Shown: positions 8,621-20,598, counted from the stretch's first letter. The stretch: DNA of 64,000 nucleotides from Lampropedia cohaerens (GCF_001005215.1 NZ_LBNQ01000033.1:124001-188000), one strand, 5' to 3'. Notes: generated from the sequence alone by a model not told the origin. A program made the numbers and translations.

Positions 8621-10126
8621 ATGAATCGCGAATTGTTGTTGTTGGTGGATGCCATCTCGCTGGAGAAGAACGTCGAGCGCGATGTGGTGTTTGGCGCCAT
8701 CGAATCTGCGCTGGCGCAGGCCACCAAGAAGCTCTACAAGGAAGATGTCGATTTGCGTGTGGTGATCGATCGCGACAGCGGCGACTACGAGACGTTTCGC
8801 CGCTGGCTGGTCGTGCCCGACGAGGCTGGCCTGCAGAATCCGGATGCCGAAGAGCTGCTGATGGATGCGCAGGAGCGTGACCCCTCGCTGCAGGTGGGTG
8901 ATTACATTGAAGAGCCGGTTGAATCGATTCCGATCGGCCGCATCGGCGCCATGGCCGCCAAGCAGGTCATCCTGCAGAAGATCCGGGAAGCCGAGCGCGA
9001 GATGCTGCTCAATGACTTCCTCTCGCATGGCGACAAGATCTTCACTGGCACCATCAAGCGCATCGACAAGAGCGGCGACGCGATTGTGGAAAGTGGGCGC
9101 ATCGAAGCGCGCCTGCGCCGCTCGCAGATGATCCCGAAGGAGAATCTGCGCACGGGCGATCGCGTGCGGGCGATGATCATGGAAGTCAATCCCGAGCTAC
9201 GGGGGCCGGCCATCTTGCTCTCGCGCACGGCCCCGGAGTTCATGGTTGAGTTGTTTCGCAACGAGGTGCCGGAAATCGGCCAGGGTGTGGTGGAGATCAA
9301 GTCCTGCGCACGCGATCCCGGATCGCGCGCCAAGATTGCCGTGGTCTCGCACGATCCCCGTGTTGATCCGATCGGCACCAGCGTGGGTATGCGCGCCTCG
9401 CGCGTGACGGCGGTCACCAATGAGCTGGCGGGCGAGAAGATCGATGTGGTGCTCTGGTCCGAGGATCCGGCCGAATTCGTCATCGGCGCGCTTTCGCCTG
9501 CGCAGGTCCAGTCCATCTACGTGGACGAGGAAACTCATGCGATGGACGTCGTCGTGGATGAGGAAAATCTGGCCAACGCCATCGGACGCGGCGGGCAGAA
9601 CGTGCGCCTGGCCTCCGATCTGACCGGCTGGAAGATCAACATCATGGATCCGAACGAGTCTGCCGAGAAGCAGGCCAGCGAGAACCAGCAAATTCGCGAG
9701 TTGTTCACCAGCAAGCTCGACGTGGACCAGGAGATTGCCGATACGTTGATTGCCGAAGGCTTTACGACGCTTGAGGAAATTGCCTACGTGCCGCTGCAGG
9801 AGATGCTGGAGATCGAGGAGTTCGACGAGGAAACCGTCAACGAGCTGCGTGCCCGCGCCAAGGATGCACTGCTGACGATGGAAATTGCGCGCGAGCAGCG
9901 CGTGTCGCAGGTGGCGCAGGATTTGCGTGAGCTGGAAGGCGTGGATGCCGACCTGCTGGCCAAGCTGGCCGACCACGAGGTTTTTACCCGCGACGACCTG
10001 GCCGATCTGGCTACCGATGAACTGGTGGAGATCAGTGGCCTGGACGCGGAGTCGGCCACCGCATTGATCATGAAGGCGCGTGAGCACTGGTTCACGGGCG
10101 ATGGGCAGTCCGAGCAGCAGGCCTGA
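8621..10126 (+). CDS. nusA: Transcription termination/antitermination factor NusA
   Basis: RNA polymerase-binding elongation factor, about 501 residues. Domains in order: N-terminal RNAP-binding domain ([20 protein letters not shown]), S1 domain ([20 protein letters not shown]), KH1 and KH2 ([20 protein letters not shown] and [19 protein letters not shown]), and two C-terminal acidic helix-hairpin-helix repeats ([34 protein letters not shown]). The duplicated acidic C-terminus is typical of proteobacterial NusA. CAGGAG precedes the ATG at a normal distance. It lies between rimP and infB in the usual order. Confidence 0.97.
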   Translation: MNRELLLLVDAISLEKNVERDVVFGAIESALAQATKKLYKEDVDLRVVIDRDSGDYETFRRWLVVPDEAGLQNPDAEELLMDAQERDPSLQVGDYIEEPVESIPIGRIGAMAAKQVILQKIREAEREMLLNDFLSHGDKIFTGTIKRIDKSGDAIVESGRIEARLRRSQMIPKENLRTGDRVRAMIMEVNPELRGPAILLSRTAPEFMVELFRNEVPEIGQGVVEIKSCARDPGSRAKIAVVSHDPRVDPIGTSVGMRASRVTAVTNELAGEKIDVVLWSEDPAEFVIGALSPAQVQSIYVDEETHAMDVVVDEENLANAIGRGGQNVRLASDLTGWKINIMDPNESAEKQASENQQIRELFTSKLDVDQEIADTLIAEGFTTLEEIAYVPLQEMLEIEEFDEETVNELRARAKDALLTMEIAREQRVSQVAQDLRELEGVDADLLAKLADHEVFTRDDLADLATDELVEISGLDAESATALIMKAREHWFTGDGQSEQQA

Positions 10127-10151
10127 CGCACAGGGAGGGCAAAGCAGATTT

Positions 10152-12986
10152 ATGTCGACAAATACCGTTAAAGAGTGGGCCGTGGAGCTTGGCAAAAGTG
10201 CGGAGACCGTGCTGCAGCAGCTGCGCGAGGCTGGCGTGCCCAAGAATGCCGTGACCGATACCGTCACCGAGGCCGATAAGCAGCAGCTGTTGGCGCACCT
10301 GCAGGCGGTCACTGGCCACGCCGATGACCGCAAGAAGATTACGCTGACCAAGCGCTCGACCAGCGCCATCAAGCAGTCCGATGCCACCGGCAAGGCGCGC
10401 ACCATCAGCGTGGTGACCAAAAAGAAGCGCACGTTCATCAAGCGCGACGAGCCCGAGACGCCAGCGGTGGCTGCATCCCCGGCGGCCGAGACTGGCGCGC
10501 AACCGGCGCAGCAGCTCCAAGTCAGTCAGGAGGAGCTGCAGCGTCGTGAAGCCGAAGCCTTGCGCAATGCCGAGCTGATTCGCCGCCAGGAAGAGGATCT
10601 GGCGCGTCAGCGCAGCGAGCGCGAAGCGCGCGAGCAGAAAGAGCGTGAAGCGGAGGCGCGCGCTGCCGAATACCTGCGCCAGGAGGCAGAGAAAAAGGCA
10701 CGCGAAGCGGCCGAGAAGCAGCAGGTGCTGCAGGAACACAAGAGCGATGCCGAGCAGCGCCAGCGTCAGCAGGAGGAAGCACGTCGCGCCGCCGAGGAAG
10801 AGTCGCGCCGCCGCCAGGAAGAAGAGGCCAAGCGCGCCGCTGACTTGCAGGAGCGCCGCCGTAAGGCCGAGGCCGAAGCTGCAGCCATCCGCTCCATGGT
10901 GGCTTCGCCCCGCAAGGTGCTGGTGGCCAAGAAGCCGGAAGAGCCCGAGAGCAAGAAGGGCACGCTAAGCAAGCCCGAAACGGGCGACAAGAAAACCGCA
11001 GGCGCAGCCGCCGGACGCAGGGTCAAGGAGGTCAAGTCCACCGAACTGGCTTCCAGCTGGGCATCCGACGACGCCAAGCGCAAGGAAATCAAGACCCGAG
11101 GCGATACCGGCATCACCGGGCGCGGTGGTAACAACTGGCGTGCCGCTGGATCGAAGGGCCGTCGCGGTGATCGCAACGGCCGAGGCAACGATCACCGTCG
11201 CAGCGAGTCGCAGCAGCCGGTCGAAACGCGCGTGCTGGATGTGTACGTGCCCGAGACGATCACGGTTGCCGAGTTGGCGCACAAGATGGCGATCAAGGCC
11301 TCGGAAGTGATCAAGACGCTGATGAAGATGGGCCAGATGGTCACCATCAACCAGCCGCTCGATCAGGACACGGCCATGATCATCGTGGAGGAAATGGGCC
11401 ACCGCGCCATCCAGGCGCAGCTGGACGACCCCGAAGCCTTCACCGAGGACGAGGCCACGCAATACCAGGCCGAGCTGCTGCCGCGCGCACCCGTGGTGAC
11501 CGTGATGGGCCACGTCGACCATGGCAAGACCTCGCTGCTGGACTACATCCGCCGCTCCAAGGTTGCTTCAGGCGAAGCGGGCGGCATTACGCAGCACATT
11601 GGCGCCTACCACGTCAAGACGCCGCGCGGCATCGTCTCCTTCCTTGACACCCCGGGCCACGAAGCATTCACGGCCATGCGTGCGCGTGGGGCGCAGGCGA
11701 CCGATATCGTTATTCTGGTTGTTGCCGCCGATGACGGCGTGATGCCGCAAACGCGCGAGGCCATCAAGCATGCCAAGGCCGCCGGCGTGCCCATCGTGGT
11801 TGCCATCACCAAGGCCGACAAGCCCGAGGCCAATATCGAGAAGGTCAAGGGCGAGCTGGTCAATGAAGAAGTCGTACCGGAAGAGTATGGCGGTGACTCG
11901 CCCTTCATTGCGGTCTCCTCCAAGACCGGCATGGGCATTGACGAGCTGCTTGAGAACGTGCTGCTGCAGGCCGAAATCCTGGAGCTCAAAGCACCGGTCG
12001 ACGCCATGGCCAAGGGCCTGGTGATCGAGGCCCAGCTCGACAAGGGGCGTGGTCCGGTGGCCACGGTGCTGGTGCAGTCCGGCACGCTCAAGGTGGGTGA
12101 TATCGTGCTGGCCGGGCAGACCTATGGCCGTGTGCGTGCGATGACCGACGAGAACGGCCAGCGCACCGACTCGGCTGGTCCATCCATTCCGGTGGAAATC
12201 CAGGGTCTGACGGAAGTGCCGCAAGCCGGTGACGAGTTCATGGTCATGGCCGATGAGCGCCGTGCCCGCGAGGTGGCGACCTACCGCGCCGGCAAGTTCC
12301 GCAACACCAAGCTGGCCAAGCAGCAGGCGGCCAAGCTGGAGAACATGTTTGCCGACATGGCCGCCGGTGAGGTCAAGACGCTGCCGATTCTCATCAAGGC
12401 TGACGTGCAGGGCTCACAGGAGGCACTGTCGCAGTCGCTGCTCAAGCTCTCGACCGACGAGGTCAAGGTGCAGATCGTCTACTCCGGCGTGGGCGGCATC
12501 AGCGAATCGGACGTGAACCTGGCCATTGCCTCCGGCGGCATCATCATCGGTTTCAACGTGCGTGCCGATGCCGGCGCGCGCAAGCTGGCCGAGGCCAACG
12601 ATGTGGACATTCGCTACTACAGCATCATTTACGATGCGGTGGACGAGCTCAAGACGGCGATGTCCGGCATGTTGGCGCCCGAGCAGCGCGAGGAAGTCAC
12701 CGGCACGGCCGAGATCCGCACGGTGTTCGTGGCCTCCAAGATCGGCACAGTTGCAGGCTCTTACGTCACTTCCGGCTTCGTCACACGCAATTCACGCTTC
12801 CGTCTGTTGCGCGACAATGTCGTGGTGTATACCGGCGAGGTGGAGTCGCTGCGCCGCGTCAAGGAGGACGTCAAGGAAGTGCGCGAAGGTTTCGAGTGCG
12901 GTATCAAGCTGCGCAACTACAACGACATCAAGGAAGGCGACCAGCTCGAATTCTTTGACATCAAGGAAATCGCACGCACGCTGTAA
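10152..12986 (+). CDS. infB: Translation initiation factor IF-2
   Basis: GTPase that brings initiator tRNA to the 30S subunit, about 944 residues. It has a long charged N-terminal region (IF2_N subdomains, then an Ala/Arg/Glu-rich coiled segment), a second IF2_N domain ([20 protein letters not shown]), then the G domain with G1 [10 protein letters not shown]3 DTPGHEAF and domains II-IV. Start chosen at ATG 10152 ([20 protein letters not shown]), 25 bp after nusA. Oddity: the G4 motif, normally NKxD, reads TKAD ([12 protein letters not shown]), so the guanine-contacting Asn is Thr. The rest is intact and full length. Confidence 0.97.
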   Translation: MSTNTVKEWAVELGKSAETVLQQLREAGVPKNAVTDTVTEADKQQLLAHLQAVTGHADDRKKITLTKRSTSAIKQSDATGKARTISVVTKKKRTFIKRDEPETPAVAASPAAETGAQPAQQLQVSQEELQRREAEALRNAELIRRQEEDLARQRSEREAREQKEREAEARAAEYLRQEAEKKAREAAEKQQVLQEHKSDAEQRQRQQEEARRAAEEESRRRQEEEAKRAADLQERRRKAEAEAAAIRSMVASPRKVLVAKKPEEPESKKGTLSKPETGDKKTAGAAAGRRVKEVKSTELASSWASDDAKRKEIKTRGDTGITGRGGNNWRAAGSKGRRGDRNGRGNDHRRSESQQPVETRVLDVYVPETITVAELAHKMAIKASEVIKTLMKMGQMVTINQPLDQDTAMIIVEEMGHRAIQAQLDDPEAFTEDEATQYQAELLPRAPVVTVMGHVDHGKTSLLDYIRRSKVASGEAGGITQHIGAYHVKTPRGIVSFLDTPGHEAFTAMRARGAQATDIVILVVAADDGVMPQTREAIKHAKAAGVPIVVAITKADKPEANIEKVKGELVNEEVVPEEYGGDSPFIAVSSKTGMGIDELLENVLLQAEILELKAPVDAMAKGLVIEAQLDKGRGPVATVLVQSGTLKVGDIVLAGQTYGRVRAMTDENGQRTDSAGPSIPVEIQGLTEVPQAGDEFMVMADERRAREVATYRAGKFRNTKLAKQQAAKLENMFADMAAGEVKTLPILIKADVQGSQEALSQSLLKLSTDEVKVQIVYSGVGGISESDVNLAIASGGIIIGFNVRADAGARKLAEANDVDIRYYSIIYDAVDELKTAMSGMLAPEQREEVTGTAEIRTVFVASKIGTVAGSYVTSGFVTRNSRFRLLRDNVVVYTGEVESLRRVKEDVKEVREGFECGIKLRNYNDIKEGDQLEFFDIKEIARTL

Positions 12987-13003
12987 GCGATCTGGCAGAC
13001 ACC

Positions 13004-13384
13004 ATGGCAACAAGGCGCAAAAATCCCACCATCAACCGCGGCTACCGCGTGGCCGATCAGATCCAGCGGGATCTGAGCGCGCTGATCGCGCGCGAGCTCA
13101 AGGACCCGCGCGTGGGCATGGTGACCATCCAGAGCGTGGAGGTCACGCCTGACTACGCCCATGCCAAGGTCTTTGTCAGTGTGCTCGTGGGCAGCGCCGA
13201 GGAAACCGTGGAAGCGCTCAACCAGGCCGCAGGCTTTCTGCGCAACGGCCTGTTCAAGCGCCTGCACATCCATACAGTGCCGACCCTGCATTTCATTTTT
13301 GACCGCACGCCAGAGCGCGCCGCCGACATGAACGCCTTGATCGCCAAGGCGGTCGAGTCGCGTGGCAAGGACGAGACGGAGTAA
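13004..13384 (+). CDS. rbfA: 30S ribosome-binding factor RbfA
   Basis: Small KH-type protein (126 residues) needed for late 16S rRNA 5'-end maturation and cold adaptation. It shows the family N-terminus ([20 protein letters not shown]), the central [20 protein letters not shown] with the conserved D-P-R-V-G, and the C-terminal [20 protein letters not shown]. It starts 17 bp after infB and is followed within 2 bp by truB, so the genes are probably co-transcribed. Confidence 0.96.
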   Translation: MATRRKNPTINRGYRVADQIQRDLSALIARELKDPRVGMVTIQSVEVTPDYAHAKVFVSVLVGSAEETVEALNQAAGFLRNGLFKRLHIHTVPTLHFIFDRTPERAADMNALIAKAVESRGKDETE

Positions 13385-13386
13385 GC

Positions 13387-14391
13387 ATGACCGCGCCTGC
13401 CCGTGTCAGGGTGCAGCGGCGCCCTGTGCACGGGGTCCTGCTGCTCGACAAACCCCTGGGAATTTCCAGCAACCAGGCCCTGCAGAAGGCCAAATGGCTG
13501 CTGCGTGCCGAGAAAGCGGGCCATACCGGCACGTTGGATCCACTGGCCAGCGGCATCCTGCCGCTGTGCTTTGGTGCGGCGACCAAGTTCAGCCAGCTGC
13601 AGCTGGAGGCCGACAAAACTTATGAAACCATCGTCCGGCTTGGCGTGAACACCACGACTGCCGACGCCGAGGGCGAAGTGGTGCAGCAACGGCCCGTGCA
13701 GTGCTCGGTTGGCCAGGTGGTGCAGGTGCTGGATGATTTCATGGGCACCATCGCGCAGCTGCCGCCCATGCACAGTGCCCTGAAGAAGGACGGCAAGGCC
13801 TTGTACGAGTACGCCCGCGAGGGCGAAACCGTTGAGCGGGAGGTGCGCCGCGTGCAGATTCATGCGCTGGAACTGCTCTCCATGCAGTTGGAGGGGGACG
13901 CACCGCACCTGCATCTGCGGGTCGTGTGCTCCAAAGGCACCTATATCCGCACGCTGGGCGAGGACATTGGCAACGCGTTGGGTTGTGGGGGGCACCTCGC
14001 CATGCTGCGGCGCGTGGCCACCGGTGGCCTGAATGTTGCTGATGCCGTGAGTCTGGAGCAGCTTGAGGCCATGCCCGAGGAACAGCGCCTGCAATTGGTG
14101 CAGCCAGTGGAGACACTGCTGCAGGCATTTCCACAGCTCGTATTGCCGCCGGACGATGCGGGCCGTTTCCTGAGTGGCGTGCGCCGTCGCGGCGCCTGGG
14201 CCGATACCAAGGCCGTGGCCGTGTTTGGCGATCAGCCTCGTGCCCTGCTGGGCATGGGGCATGTGCAGGCAGGTGAACTCATCCCTGACCGGCTGCTCAG
14301 TGTGCCGGAAATCCAGCAAATCCTGCAGCAGCAGGCGATAGCACCCTACGCGGGTGCGGCAGTCGCCAGGCTGTCACGGGCTGCTGATTGA
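13387..14391 (+). CDS. truB: tRNA pseudouridine(55) synthase TruB
   Basis: Makes pseudouridine 55 in the T-loop of tRNAs; 334 residues. The catalytic Asp is in [19 protein letters not shown]. Downstream family motifs include [29 protein letters not shown] and [17 protein letters not shown], with a PUA-like C-terminal region ([19 protein letters not shown]). The gene starts 3 bp after the rbfA stop. Length is normal for the betaproteobacterial enzyme. Confidence 0.96.
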   Translation: MTAPARVRVQRRPVHGVLLLDKPLGISSNQALQKAKWLLRAEKAGHTGTLDPLASGILPLCFGAATKFSQLQLEADKTYETIVRLGVNTTTADAEGEVVQQRPVQCSVGQVVQVLDDFMGTIAQLPPMHSALKKDGKALYEYAREGETVEREVRRVQIHALELLSMQLEGDAPHLHLRVVCSKGTYIRTLGEDIGNALGCGGHLAMLRRVATGGLNVADAVSLEQLEAMPEEQRLQLVQPVETLLQAFPQLVLPPDDAGRFLSGVRRRGAWADTKAVAVFGDQPRALLGMGHVQAGELIPDRLLSVPEIQQILQQQAIAPYAGAAVARLSRAAD

Positions 14392-14418
14392 ATCCACTTT
14401 TTCCATTTTGACAACCGT

Positions 14419-16251
14419 ATGACCAAAGAAATTCGCAACATTGCCATCATCGCCCACGTCGACCATGGCAAGACCACCATGGTCGACCAACTGCTGCGCC
14501 AAAGCGGCACCTTTGCAGAGCACGAGAAAGTCGTTGACACCGTGATGGACAGCCATGCCATTGAGCGTGAGCGCGGCATCACCATCCTCGCCAAGAACTG
14601 CGCCGTGAGCTGGCAGGGCACGCACATCAACATCCTCGACACTCCTGGCCACGCGGACTTTGGCGGCGAGGTCGAACGCGCGCTGTCCATGGTCGATGGC
14701 GTGGTGCTGCTGATTGACGCGCAGGAAGGGCCGATGCCGCAGACGCGCTTCGTGACCAAGAAGGCGCTGGCACTGGGCCTCAAGCCCATCGTCGTCGTCA
14801 ACAAGGTCGACAAGCCCGGCGCCGACCCCGACAAGGTGATCAACGCCGCGTTCGATCTGTTCGACAAGCTCGGCGCGACCGACGAGCAGCTGGATTTTCC
14901 GGTCGTCTATGCCTCCGGCATCAACGGCTGGGCCTCGCTGGAAGAGGGCGAGCCTGGCCAGCCTTGGGGCGACAGCATGGCACCGCTGTTTGACACCATT
15001 CTCAAGCACGTGCCATCGGTGCGTGGCGATGCCGAGGCACCGCTGCAGCTGCAGATCTCCGCGCTGGATTATTCGACCTTTGTTGGCCGCATCGGCGTGG
15101 GGCGCATCACCCAGGGCACTATCCGCCCGGGGCAGGAAGTGCTGGTTGCCAAGGGTCTGGACGGCGAGACGTACAAGGGCAGAATCAATCAGGTGCTGAC
15201 CTTCCAGGGGCTTGATCGCGTGCAAGCCAGCGAAGCCGGCCCCAGCGAGATCGTGCTCATCAACGGCATCGAGAACATCGGCATTGGCGAGACGATCACC
15301 GATCCGGCCAAGCCGCAGCCGCTGCCGATGCTCAAGATCGACGAGCCCACGCTGACGATGAACTTTTGCGTCAACACCAGCCCGCTGGCGGGCCGCGAAG
15401 GCAAGTTTGTCACCAGCCGTCAGATCTGGGACCGGTTGCAGAAGGAGTTGCGCTCCAATGTCGCACTGCGCGTGAAGGAAACCGACGAAGACGGCGTCTT
15501 CGAAGTCTCCGGTCGCGGTGAACTGCACTTGACCATCCTGCTAGAGGAAATGCGCCGCGAAGGCTATGAGCTGGCGGTGTCCAAGCCGCGTGTGGTGTTC
15601 CGCGAAATCGATGGCCAGATCTACGAGCCCTATGAGCTGGTGACGGCCGACATCGAGGAAGGCCACCAGGGCGGCGTGATGCAGGCACTGGGCGAGCGCA
15701 AGGGCGAGCTGGTCAACATGGAATCCGACGGCCGCGGCCGGGTGCGCCTGGAATACCGCATTCCGGCTCGGGGGTTGATCGGTTTCACCAACGAGTTTCT
15801 GAACCTGACACGTGGCTCGGGCCTGATCTCCAACATCTTCGACAGCTACGAGCCGCATGCGGGTGAGATTGGCGGGCGCAAGAACGGCGTGCTGATCTCG
15901 ATGGACGATGGCGAAATCATCACCTATGCCCTGGGCAAGCTCGACGACCGCGGCCGCATGTTCGTCAAGCCGGGTGACCCGGTCTATGAGGGTATGATCG
16001 TGGGCATCCACAGCCGCGACAACGACCTCGTCGTCAATGCCACGCGGACCAAGCAGCTGACCAACTTCCGTGTCAGCGGCAAGGAAGATGCCATCAAGAT
16101 CACGCCTCCCATTGAGCTGACGCTCGAATACGCGGTGGAATTCATCGACGACGACGAGCTGGTGGAGATCACCCCGAAATCCATCCGCCTGCGCAAGAAG
16201 CATCTCAAGGAACACGAGCGCAAGCGCGCCAAGAACTCGGCGCTGGCGTAA
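14419..16251 (+). CDS. typA: Translational GTPase TypA/BipA
   Basis: Ribosome-associated elongation-factor-like GTPase, 610 residues, involved in ribosome assembly and stress or cold adaptation. G motifs: G1 [16 protein letters not shown]2 region [12 protein letters not shown]3 [13 protein letters not shown]4 NKVDKPGA. Then domain II, EF-G-like domains III and V ([20 protein letters not shown]) and the BipA-specific C-terminal domain (GRRKNG-like segment [19 protein letters not shown]). It closes the rimP-to-typA cluster and is followed by a strong terminator. Confidence 0.97.
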   Translation: MTKEIRNIAIIAHVDHGKTTMVDQLLRQSGTFAEHEKVVDTVMDSHAIERERGITILAKNCAVSWQGTHINILDTPGHADFGGEVERALSMVDGVVLLIDAQEGPMPQTRFVTKKALALGLKPIVVVNKVDKPGADPDKVINAAFDLFDKLGATDEQLDFPVVYASGINGWASLEEGEPGQPWGDSMAPLFDTILKHVPSVRGDAEAPLQLQISALDYSTFVGRIGVGRITQGTIRPGQEVLVAKGLDGETYKGRINQVLTFQGLDRVQASEAGPSEIVLINGIENIGIGETITDPAKPQPLPMLKIDEPTLTMNFCVNTSPLAGREGKFVTSRQIWDRLQKELRSNVALRVKETDEDGVFEVSGRGELHLTILLEEMRREGYELAVSKPRVVFREIDGQIYEPYELVTADIEEGHQGGVMQALGERKGELVNMESDGRGRVRLEYRIPARGLIGFTNEFLNLTRGSGLISNIFDSYEPHAGEIGGRKNGVLISMDDGEIITYALGKLDDRGRMFVKPGDPVYEGMIVGIHSRDNDLVVNATRTKQLTNFRVSGKEDAIKITPPIELTLEYAVEFIDDDELVEITPKSIRLRKKHLKEHERKRAKNSALA

Positions 16252-16301
16252 GGGAGCAGGCCTCCACGCCGCTTGGAAAGTGGGGCTGGAAAACAGCATG
16301 A

Positions 16302-16328
16302 AGGCAGAACGTGGTTCTGCCTTTTTTT
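16302..16328 (+). terminator. Intrinsic terminator of the typA cluster
   Basis: Perfect 9-bp stem AGGCAGAAC/GTTCTGCCT with a GTG loop followed by seven T residues. It separates the housekeeping cluster from the cas operon that starts at 16367. The AT-rich 40 bp after it probably contains the cas promoter. Confidence 0.88.
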
Positions 16329-16366
16329 ATGAAAATTCGCAGCAATATGTGTTAAAAAATGCATCC

Positions 16367-19042
16367 ATGCGTTACTCCAGCCTTCCGCCGCAGACACGTG
16401 TTTTATGGGCCAAAAGTGGTGAAGCGGGAGGGCGGCATGGTCTGTTGTCGCACTTGTTGGATGTGGCCGCCGTTGCGGAATGCATTCTGGAGCTGGAGTC
16501 TTCGGCTGGCATGCGTTGGGCGGCGTCACAAATGGGGTTGCCCGCCGATCTTGTCCCTCGCTGGGTAGCGACCATCGTTGGCCTGCATGATTTTGGCAAG
16601 GCCATCCCCGGATTCCAGGCGAAATGGGAAGCAGGAAAACTGGCGGACATCGCGCAGGGCCTGGCCTTCCCTCCTTCTGCCTGCACAGTCGATAACCACG
16701 CCTGTGCCACGGCGGCCATCCTGGGGCCGCTGCTTCGCAAAGCCAGCGGTGCTGAACGCGATTGGTGCACGAAGGTGGTGCAGGCGATCAGCGCGCATCA
16801 CGGTTACCACTTCCTTTCTTCCGAAGTGGATGGCGGCAGGCCTTTCAACGAGCCCAAACCGTGGGCACAGGCGCGCCAGGCGCTGTTTGATGCGTATTGG
16901 CGGACTCTGTCGCCACAAGGTGTGCCGCACAGTGAGACCTTGAATCTGACAACCGTGAATTGGCTGGCGGGATTGACCAGCGCTGCCGACTGGATTGCCT
17001 CGAATCCGGAATGGTTTCCGCTGGGCGAGCGCGGCCATGATGCGCTGTCGGACTACTTCCTGCATGCCAGGCAACTCGCGCGCGCAGCGCTTGCGCATAT
17101 CGGCTGGCGTGCCATGCAGGTTCTGCTCAGACAGGATGCTCCGACAAGTGACTTATTGGCCCGTGTTGCAGGGCAGGAGTCCTTGTCTGCACGCCCTTTG
17201 CAATCAGTCGGCGATGCGTTGCTGAAAGCAGCGCAAGGCCCAGCGCTGTTGTTAGTCGAAGCGCCCATGGGAGAAGGCAAGACCGAGCTGGCGTTTCTGG
17301 CCCATCTGCGACTGCAGGCGATCAACGCGCATCGCGGCCTGTATGTGGCGCTGCCTACCCAGGCAACGGGCAACGCGATGTTTCGGCGGGTGCAAAGGTT
17401 TCTCCAGCGCTTCGTCGAAAAGCCGACCGATATTCAGCTGGTGCATGGTGGCGCGGCAATGAACGAAGATGTGGTGCGCCTGAGAGGCATCGATCACTCC
17501 TGCGAAGCGGCGCTGTCGGCGTCGGCATGGTTTGCGCAGCGCAGGCGACCGCTGCTTTCGCCCTACGGCGTTGGGACGGTGGATCAGGCATTGCTTTGTA
17601 CGTTGAACGTCAAACACCATTTTGTGCGGCTGTGGGGCCTGTCCAATCGCGTGGTGGTGCTCGACGAAGTGCACGCCTATGACACCTACACCAGCGGGCT
17701 GATCGTTGTCTTGCTGCAGTGGCTCAAGGCAGCGGGCAGTTCGGTGGTGCTGATGAGCGCCACCTTGCCGCGTGCGCGCAGAGATGAGTTGTTGGCTGCA
17801 TGGAACGTGGCTGCCAATGATGTGCCAGAACTGCCGTATCCCCGCGTGCTGCTGGCCGATGATGTGGGTGTGCGTGGAGACACATTTTCCGCACGGACAT
17901 TGCCTCCAATCCACCTGCATGGATTGGGCACGCAGCTCGAAGACATGGCAGATACGGCCGTGGAGCAATTGGCTGGCGGCGGTTGCGGCGCCTTGATCGT
18001 CAACACCGTAGATCGGGCGCAGGCCTTGTACCGCATGCTGCGTGAGCGGTTGCAGGGTACGGCCACAGAATTGCTGCTGTTTCACGCGCGCTTTCCCGCC
18101 GATGATCGGCGCAGGCTTGAGCAGCGGGTGCTCGAAAAATTCGGCGCCACGGAAACCCGTCCTCAACGCGCATTGTTGGTTGCTACCCAGGTGGCCGAGC
18201 AGTCTCTGGATATCGATTTCGACTTCATGCTCAGCGATTTGGCGCCGGTGGATTTGTTGCTGCAGCGGGCCGGCAGGCTGCACCGCCACGCCGATCGAGT
18301 ACGTCCGCCATCCCATGCGCGCGCGCAGCTGTGGGTGGCGGGCTTGATGCCGGAATTTCCTGACCTTGAAGAAACGGCTTGGGGCTTTGTATACGACCCC
18401 TACATTCTTGGCCGCACCTGGGCCAAATTGCAGCACGAGACCCTTCTTCAACTTCCTGAGGATATCGACCGGCTTGTGCAATGGGTGTATGGAAGCGACC
18501 CGCTACCGGAAGGGTTGGCGCAGAGTGTGCAGGACAGCATCGAACTTGCAGCCTATGGCGAACATCTGGCCAACGAAAAAAGGCAACGACAACAAGCCCT
18601 GAACGCCACGCTGGACAGCTCGGTTGATTTGGGCGAGGCCTACAACGGGAAACCGCGTGGCAACGAGGAAGGCGACGATATTCGCAACAAGACCCGTCTG
18701 GGGCGTGATTCCGTCACGCTGATCCCTGTGGAGAAAACCGCTGAGGGGTGGAAGGTCGGCGACTGCATCTTCCAGCCCGATCAGATGCTGGATAACGCGA
18801 CCGCGCGGCAGCTGTACAACCGGCAGGTCAGTGTTTCCAAGCCCGCCATCGTCAGGCACTTCCAGACAGGTGGTTGCGGGGCGTTGCCCGCCTCGTTTGC
18901 CGAGAACGGCTTGCTGCGCTACTTCTACCCGCTGGTTTTGAATGATGGTTGTTACACGCTGGACAAGTTGTGCATCAAGTTGGATAAGGAACTGGGGCTT
19001 GTCTTGGAGCCAGTCAGTTTGACGGATGGAGGAAAGCAATGA
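16367..19042 (+). CDS. cas3: Type I-E CRISPR-associated helicase/nuclease Cas3
   Basis: Effector nuclease-helicase recruited by Cascade to degrade target DNA; about 891 residues. N-terminal HD nuclease domain with the metal-binding His-Asp at about residues 74-75 (GLHDFGKAIPGF) and an upstream HLLDVAAVAE. The SF2 helicase has Walker A at about 298-306 (EAPMGEGKTELAF), motif II DEVH at about 433 and motif III MSATLPRA. The second RecA lobe has VATQVAEQSLDIDFDFMLSD and QRAGRLHRH, then a C-terminal domain. The ATG at 16367 (MRYSSLPPQTRVLWAKS) was chosen over an upstream in-frame start lying inside the typA terminator. First gene of the cas operon; its stop overlaps cas8e by 4 bp. All catalytic motifs appear intact. 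Confidence 0.96.
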   Translation: MRYSSLPPQTRVLWAKSGEAGGRHGLLSHLLDVAAVAECILELESSAGMRWAASQMGLPADLVPRWVATIVGLHDFGKAIPGFQAKWEAGKLADIAQGLAFPPSACTVDNHACATAAILGPLLRKASGAERDWCTKVVQAISAHHGYHFLSSEVDGGRPFNEPKPWAQARQALFDAYWRTLSPQGVPHSETLNLTTVNWLAGLTSAADWIASNPEWFPLGERGHDALSDYFLHARQLARAALAHIGWRAMQVLLRQDAPTSDLLARVAGQESLSARPLQSVGDALLKAAQGPALLLVEAPMGEGKTELAFLAHLRLQAINAHRGLYVALPTQATGNAMFRRVQRFLQRFVEKPTDIQLVHGGAAMNEDVVRLRGIDHSCEAALSASAWFAQRRRPLLSPYGVGTVDQALLCTLNVKHHFVRLWGLSNRVVVLDEVHAYDTYTSGLIVVLLQWLKAAGSSVVLMSATLPRARRDELLAAWNVAANDVPELPYPRVLLADDVGVRGDTFSARTLPPIHLHGLGTQLEDMADTAVEQLAGGGCGALIVNTVDRAQALYRMLRERLQGTATELLLFHARFPADDRRRLEQRVLEKFGATETRPQRALLVATQVAEQSLDIDFDFMLSDLAPVDLLLQRAGRLHRHADRVRPPSHARAQLWVAGLMPEFPDLEETAWGFVYDPYILGRTWAKLQHETLLQLPEDIDRLVQWVYGSDPLPEGLAQSVQDSIELAAYGEHLANEKRQRQQALNATLDSSVDLGEAYNGKPRGNEEGDDIRNKTRLGRDSVTLIPVEKTAEGWKVGDCIFQPDQMLDNATARQLYNRQVSVSKPAIVRHFQTGGCGALPASFAENGLLRYFYPLVLNDGCYTLDKLCIKLDKELGLVLEPVSLTDGGKQ

Positions 19043-20598
19043 GCAAAGCGTTCAATGTGCTGGACAAGCCATGGTTGCCCGCAAGGTTGACCGATGGCAG
19101 TGTGGTGGACCTTGGGCTGCTTGAGGTATTCCGACGCAGCGGGGAAATATCGGCGCTGGCAGAAACCTCACCCCCCAGTCTGGTTGCACAGTACCGCTTG
19201 CTGCTGGCCATCGTGCATCGCGCCATGACCCGCGCGTTCGGGCACTGGAACAACAAGCAGCGGGCCCAGTGGTATCTGGAAGGGTTGCCAGTGCCTGCCA
19301 TACAGGACTACCTGGAGCACTGGCGGGAACGTTTCTGGCTCTTCCACCCAGAGCACCCTTTTCTGCAAGTGGCGGCATTGGCCACGGCGGAGGAAACGCG
19401 CGAAAAGCGCAAGCCATGGACGCAAATAGCACTGGCCAGTGCCAGCGGCAACACCCCGGTGGTGTTCGACCATGCGCTGGACAATGCGCCGGAGGCGATT
19501 GATCCGGCAGCTGCCATACGTACTCTGCTGGGTTTTTTGCAGTTCACGCCTGGTGGCTTGGTCAAAACCTTGCGGGATGCCGACAAGGCCGGCGCGTTGG
19601 TCAATACCGCCGCAGTTATCCCGGTTGGGCAAACGCTGGCGCAGACATTGGCATTGGCATTGCATCCTTCGCCGAGGCAGGGTGCGGAGGAGGATTTGCC
19701 TGCCTGGGAGCGAGAACCGTTGACGATTGCGCAGCTTCGCGGAGCACCAGTGCTGGCCACCGGTGCCAATGACCGGTACACACGGCAAAGCAGGGCAGTG
19801 CTGCTGTTGCCTGACGACGAGGATGGCCGCATTCGCTGGTTGCGGTTTGCTGCAGGTTGGGCGTTGGGGGAGGATCCGAATGCGCCCGATCCCATGGCCG
19901 CTTTCCGAGCGGGAAGCAATGGATTGGTGCGGCTGACCTTTGTGGACGGGCGCGCGCTTTGGCGTGATTTGCCTGCGCTTTTGCCCAATCCCGACAAGCA
20001 AAGCCAACCTCCGGCCGTTCTGGGATATGCAATGGACGGGCATCGGCAAATTAGCGATGAACACCCCTACCAGCCACTGTTGGTTGCCGGCTTGGCCAGC
20101 GATCAGGCCAAGTTGTTGCGTTGGCGCGCCGAGCAGGTCAGTTTGCCAGTGGCGTTGCTGGAGGATACCGATCGAGCTGGGTATTTGCGCGTTCTGCTCG
20201 ATCGTGCCGAAGGCCTCTTCAAGGATGTGAGCGGCTTGGCCGCACGCATGCTGGCCGAGACGCTGCCCGATCCCGACAGCAAAGATACGCGCAGCCGAGC
20301 CCGTGATTTGCTGGCACGTGGGCCCTTGGCATCCGTCTATTTTTCAACGGCTGAGCGGGCTTTGTCGCCTGTACTGAATAGGCTGGGGCAAGGCATGTTT
20401 GATGACGCCGACCTAGCCTGGAATGTGGCACTGCGCCAAAGCGCCTTGCAGGCCTGGGACCGAGTTGTAGTCGGATTGGGCCGATCGCCACGCGCCTTGC
20501 GGGCGGACGCCAAATTCCTGCCACGTTTTCATGGCCTGCTGAACAAGCAGGTGCCCAAGGTTGAGCGCGCTGTCAGCGCAGAGGAGAGCATTGCGTGA
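19039..20598 (+). CDS. casA: Cascade large subunit Cas8e (Cse1/CasA)
   Basis: Large subunit of the type I-E interference complex (519 residues), which recognises the PAM and recruits Cas3. The N-terminus FNVLDKPWLPARLTDGSVVD is characteristic of the Cse1 family, as are the PEHPFLQVAAL segment and the region around FLQFTPGGLVK. The C-terminal helical bundle includes the YFSTAERALSPVLNRLG stretch. It overlaps cas3 by 4 bp and cse2 by 4 bp, so translation is probably coupled across the operon. Confidence 0.95.
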   Translation: MSKAFNVLDKPWLPARLTDGSVVDLGLLEVFRRSGEISALAETSPPSLVAQYRLLLAIVHRAMTRAFGHWNNKQRAQWYLEGLPVPAIQDYLEHWRERFWLFHPEHPFLQVAALATAEETREKRKPWTQIALASASGNTPVVFDHALDNAPEAIDPAAAIRTLLGFLQFTPGGLVKTLRDADKAGALVNTAAVIPVGQTLAQTLALALHPSPRQGAEEDLPAWEREPLTIAQLRGAPVLATGANDRYTRQSRAVLLLPDDEDGRIRWLRFAAGWALGEDPNAPDPMAAFRAGSNGLVRLTFVDGRALWRDLPALLPNPDKQSQPPAVLGYAMDGHRQISDEHPYQPLLVAGLASDQAKLLRWRAEQVSLPVALLEDTDRAGYLRVLLDRAEGLFKDVSGLAARMLAETLPDPDSKDTRSRARDLLARGPLASVYFSTAERALSPVLNRLGQGMFDDADLAWNVALRQSALQAWDRVVVGLGRSPRALRADAKFLPRFHGLLNKQVPKVERAVSAEESIA

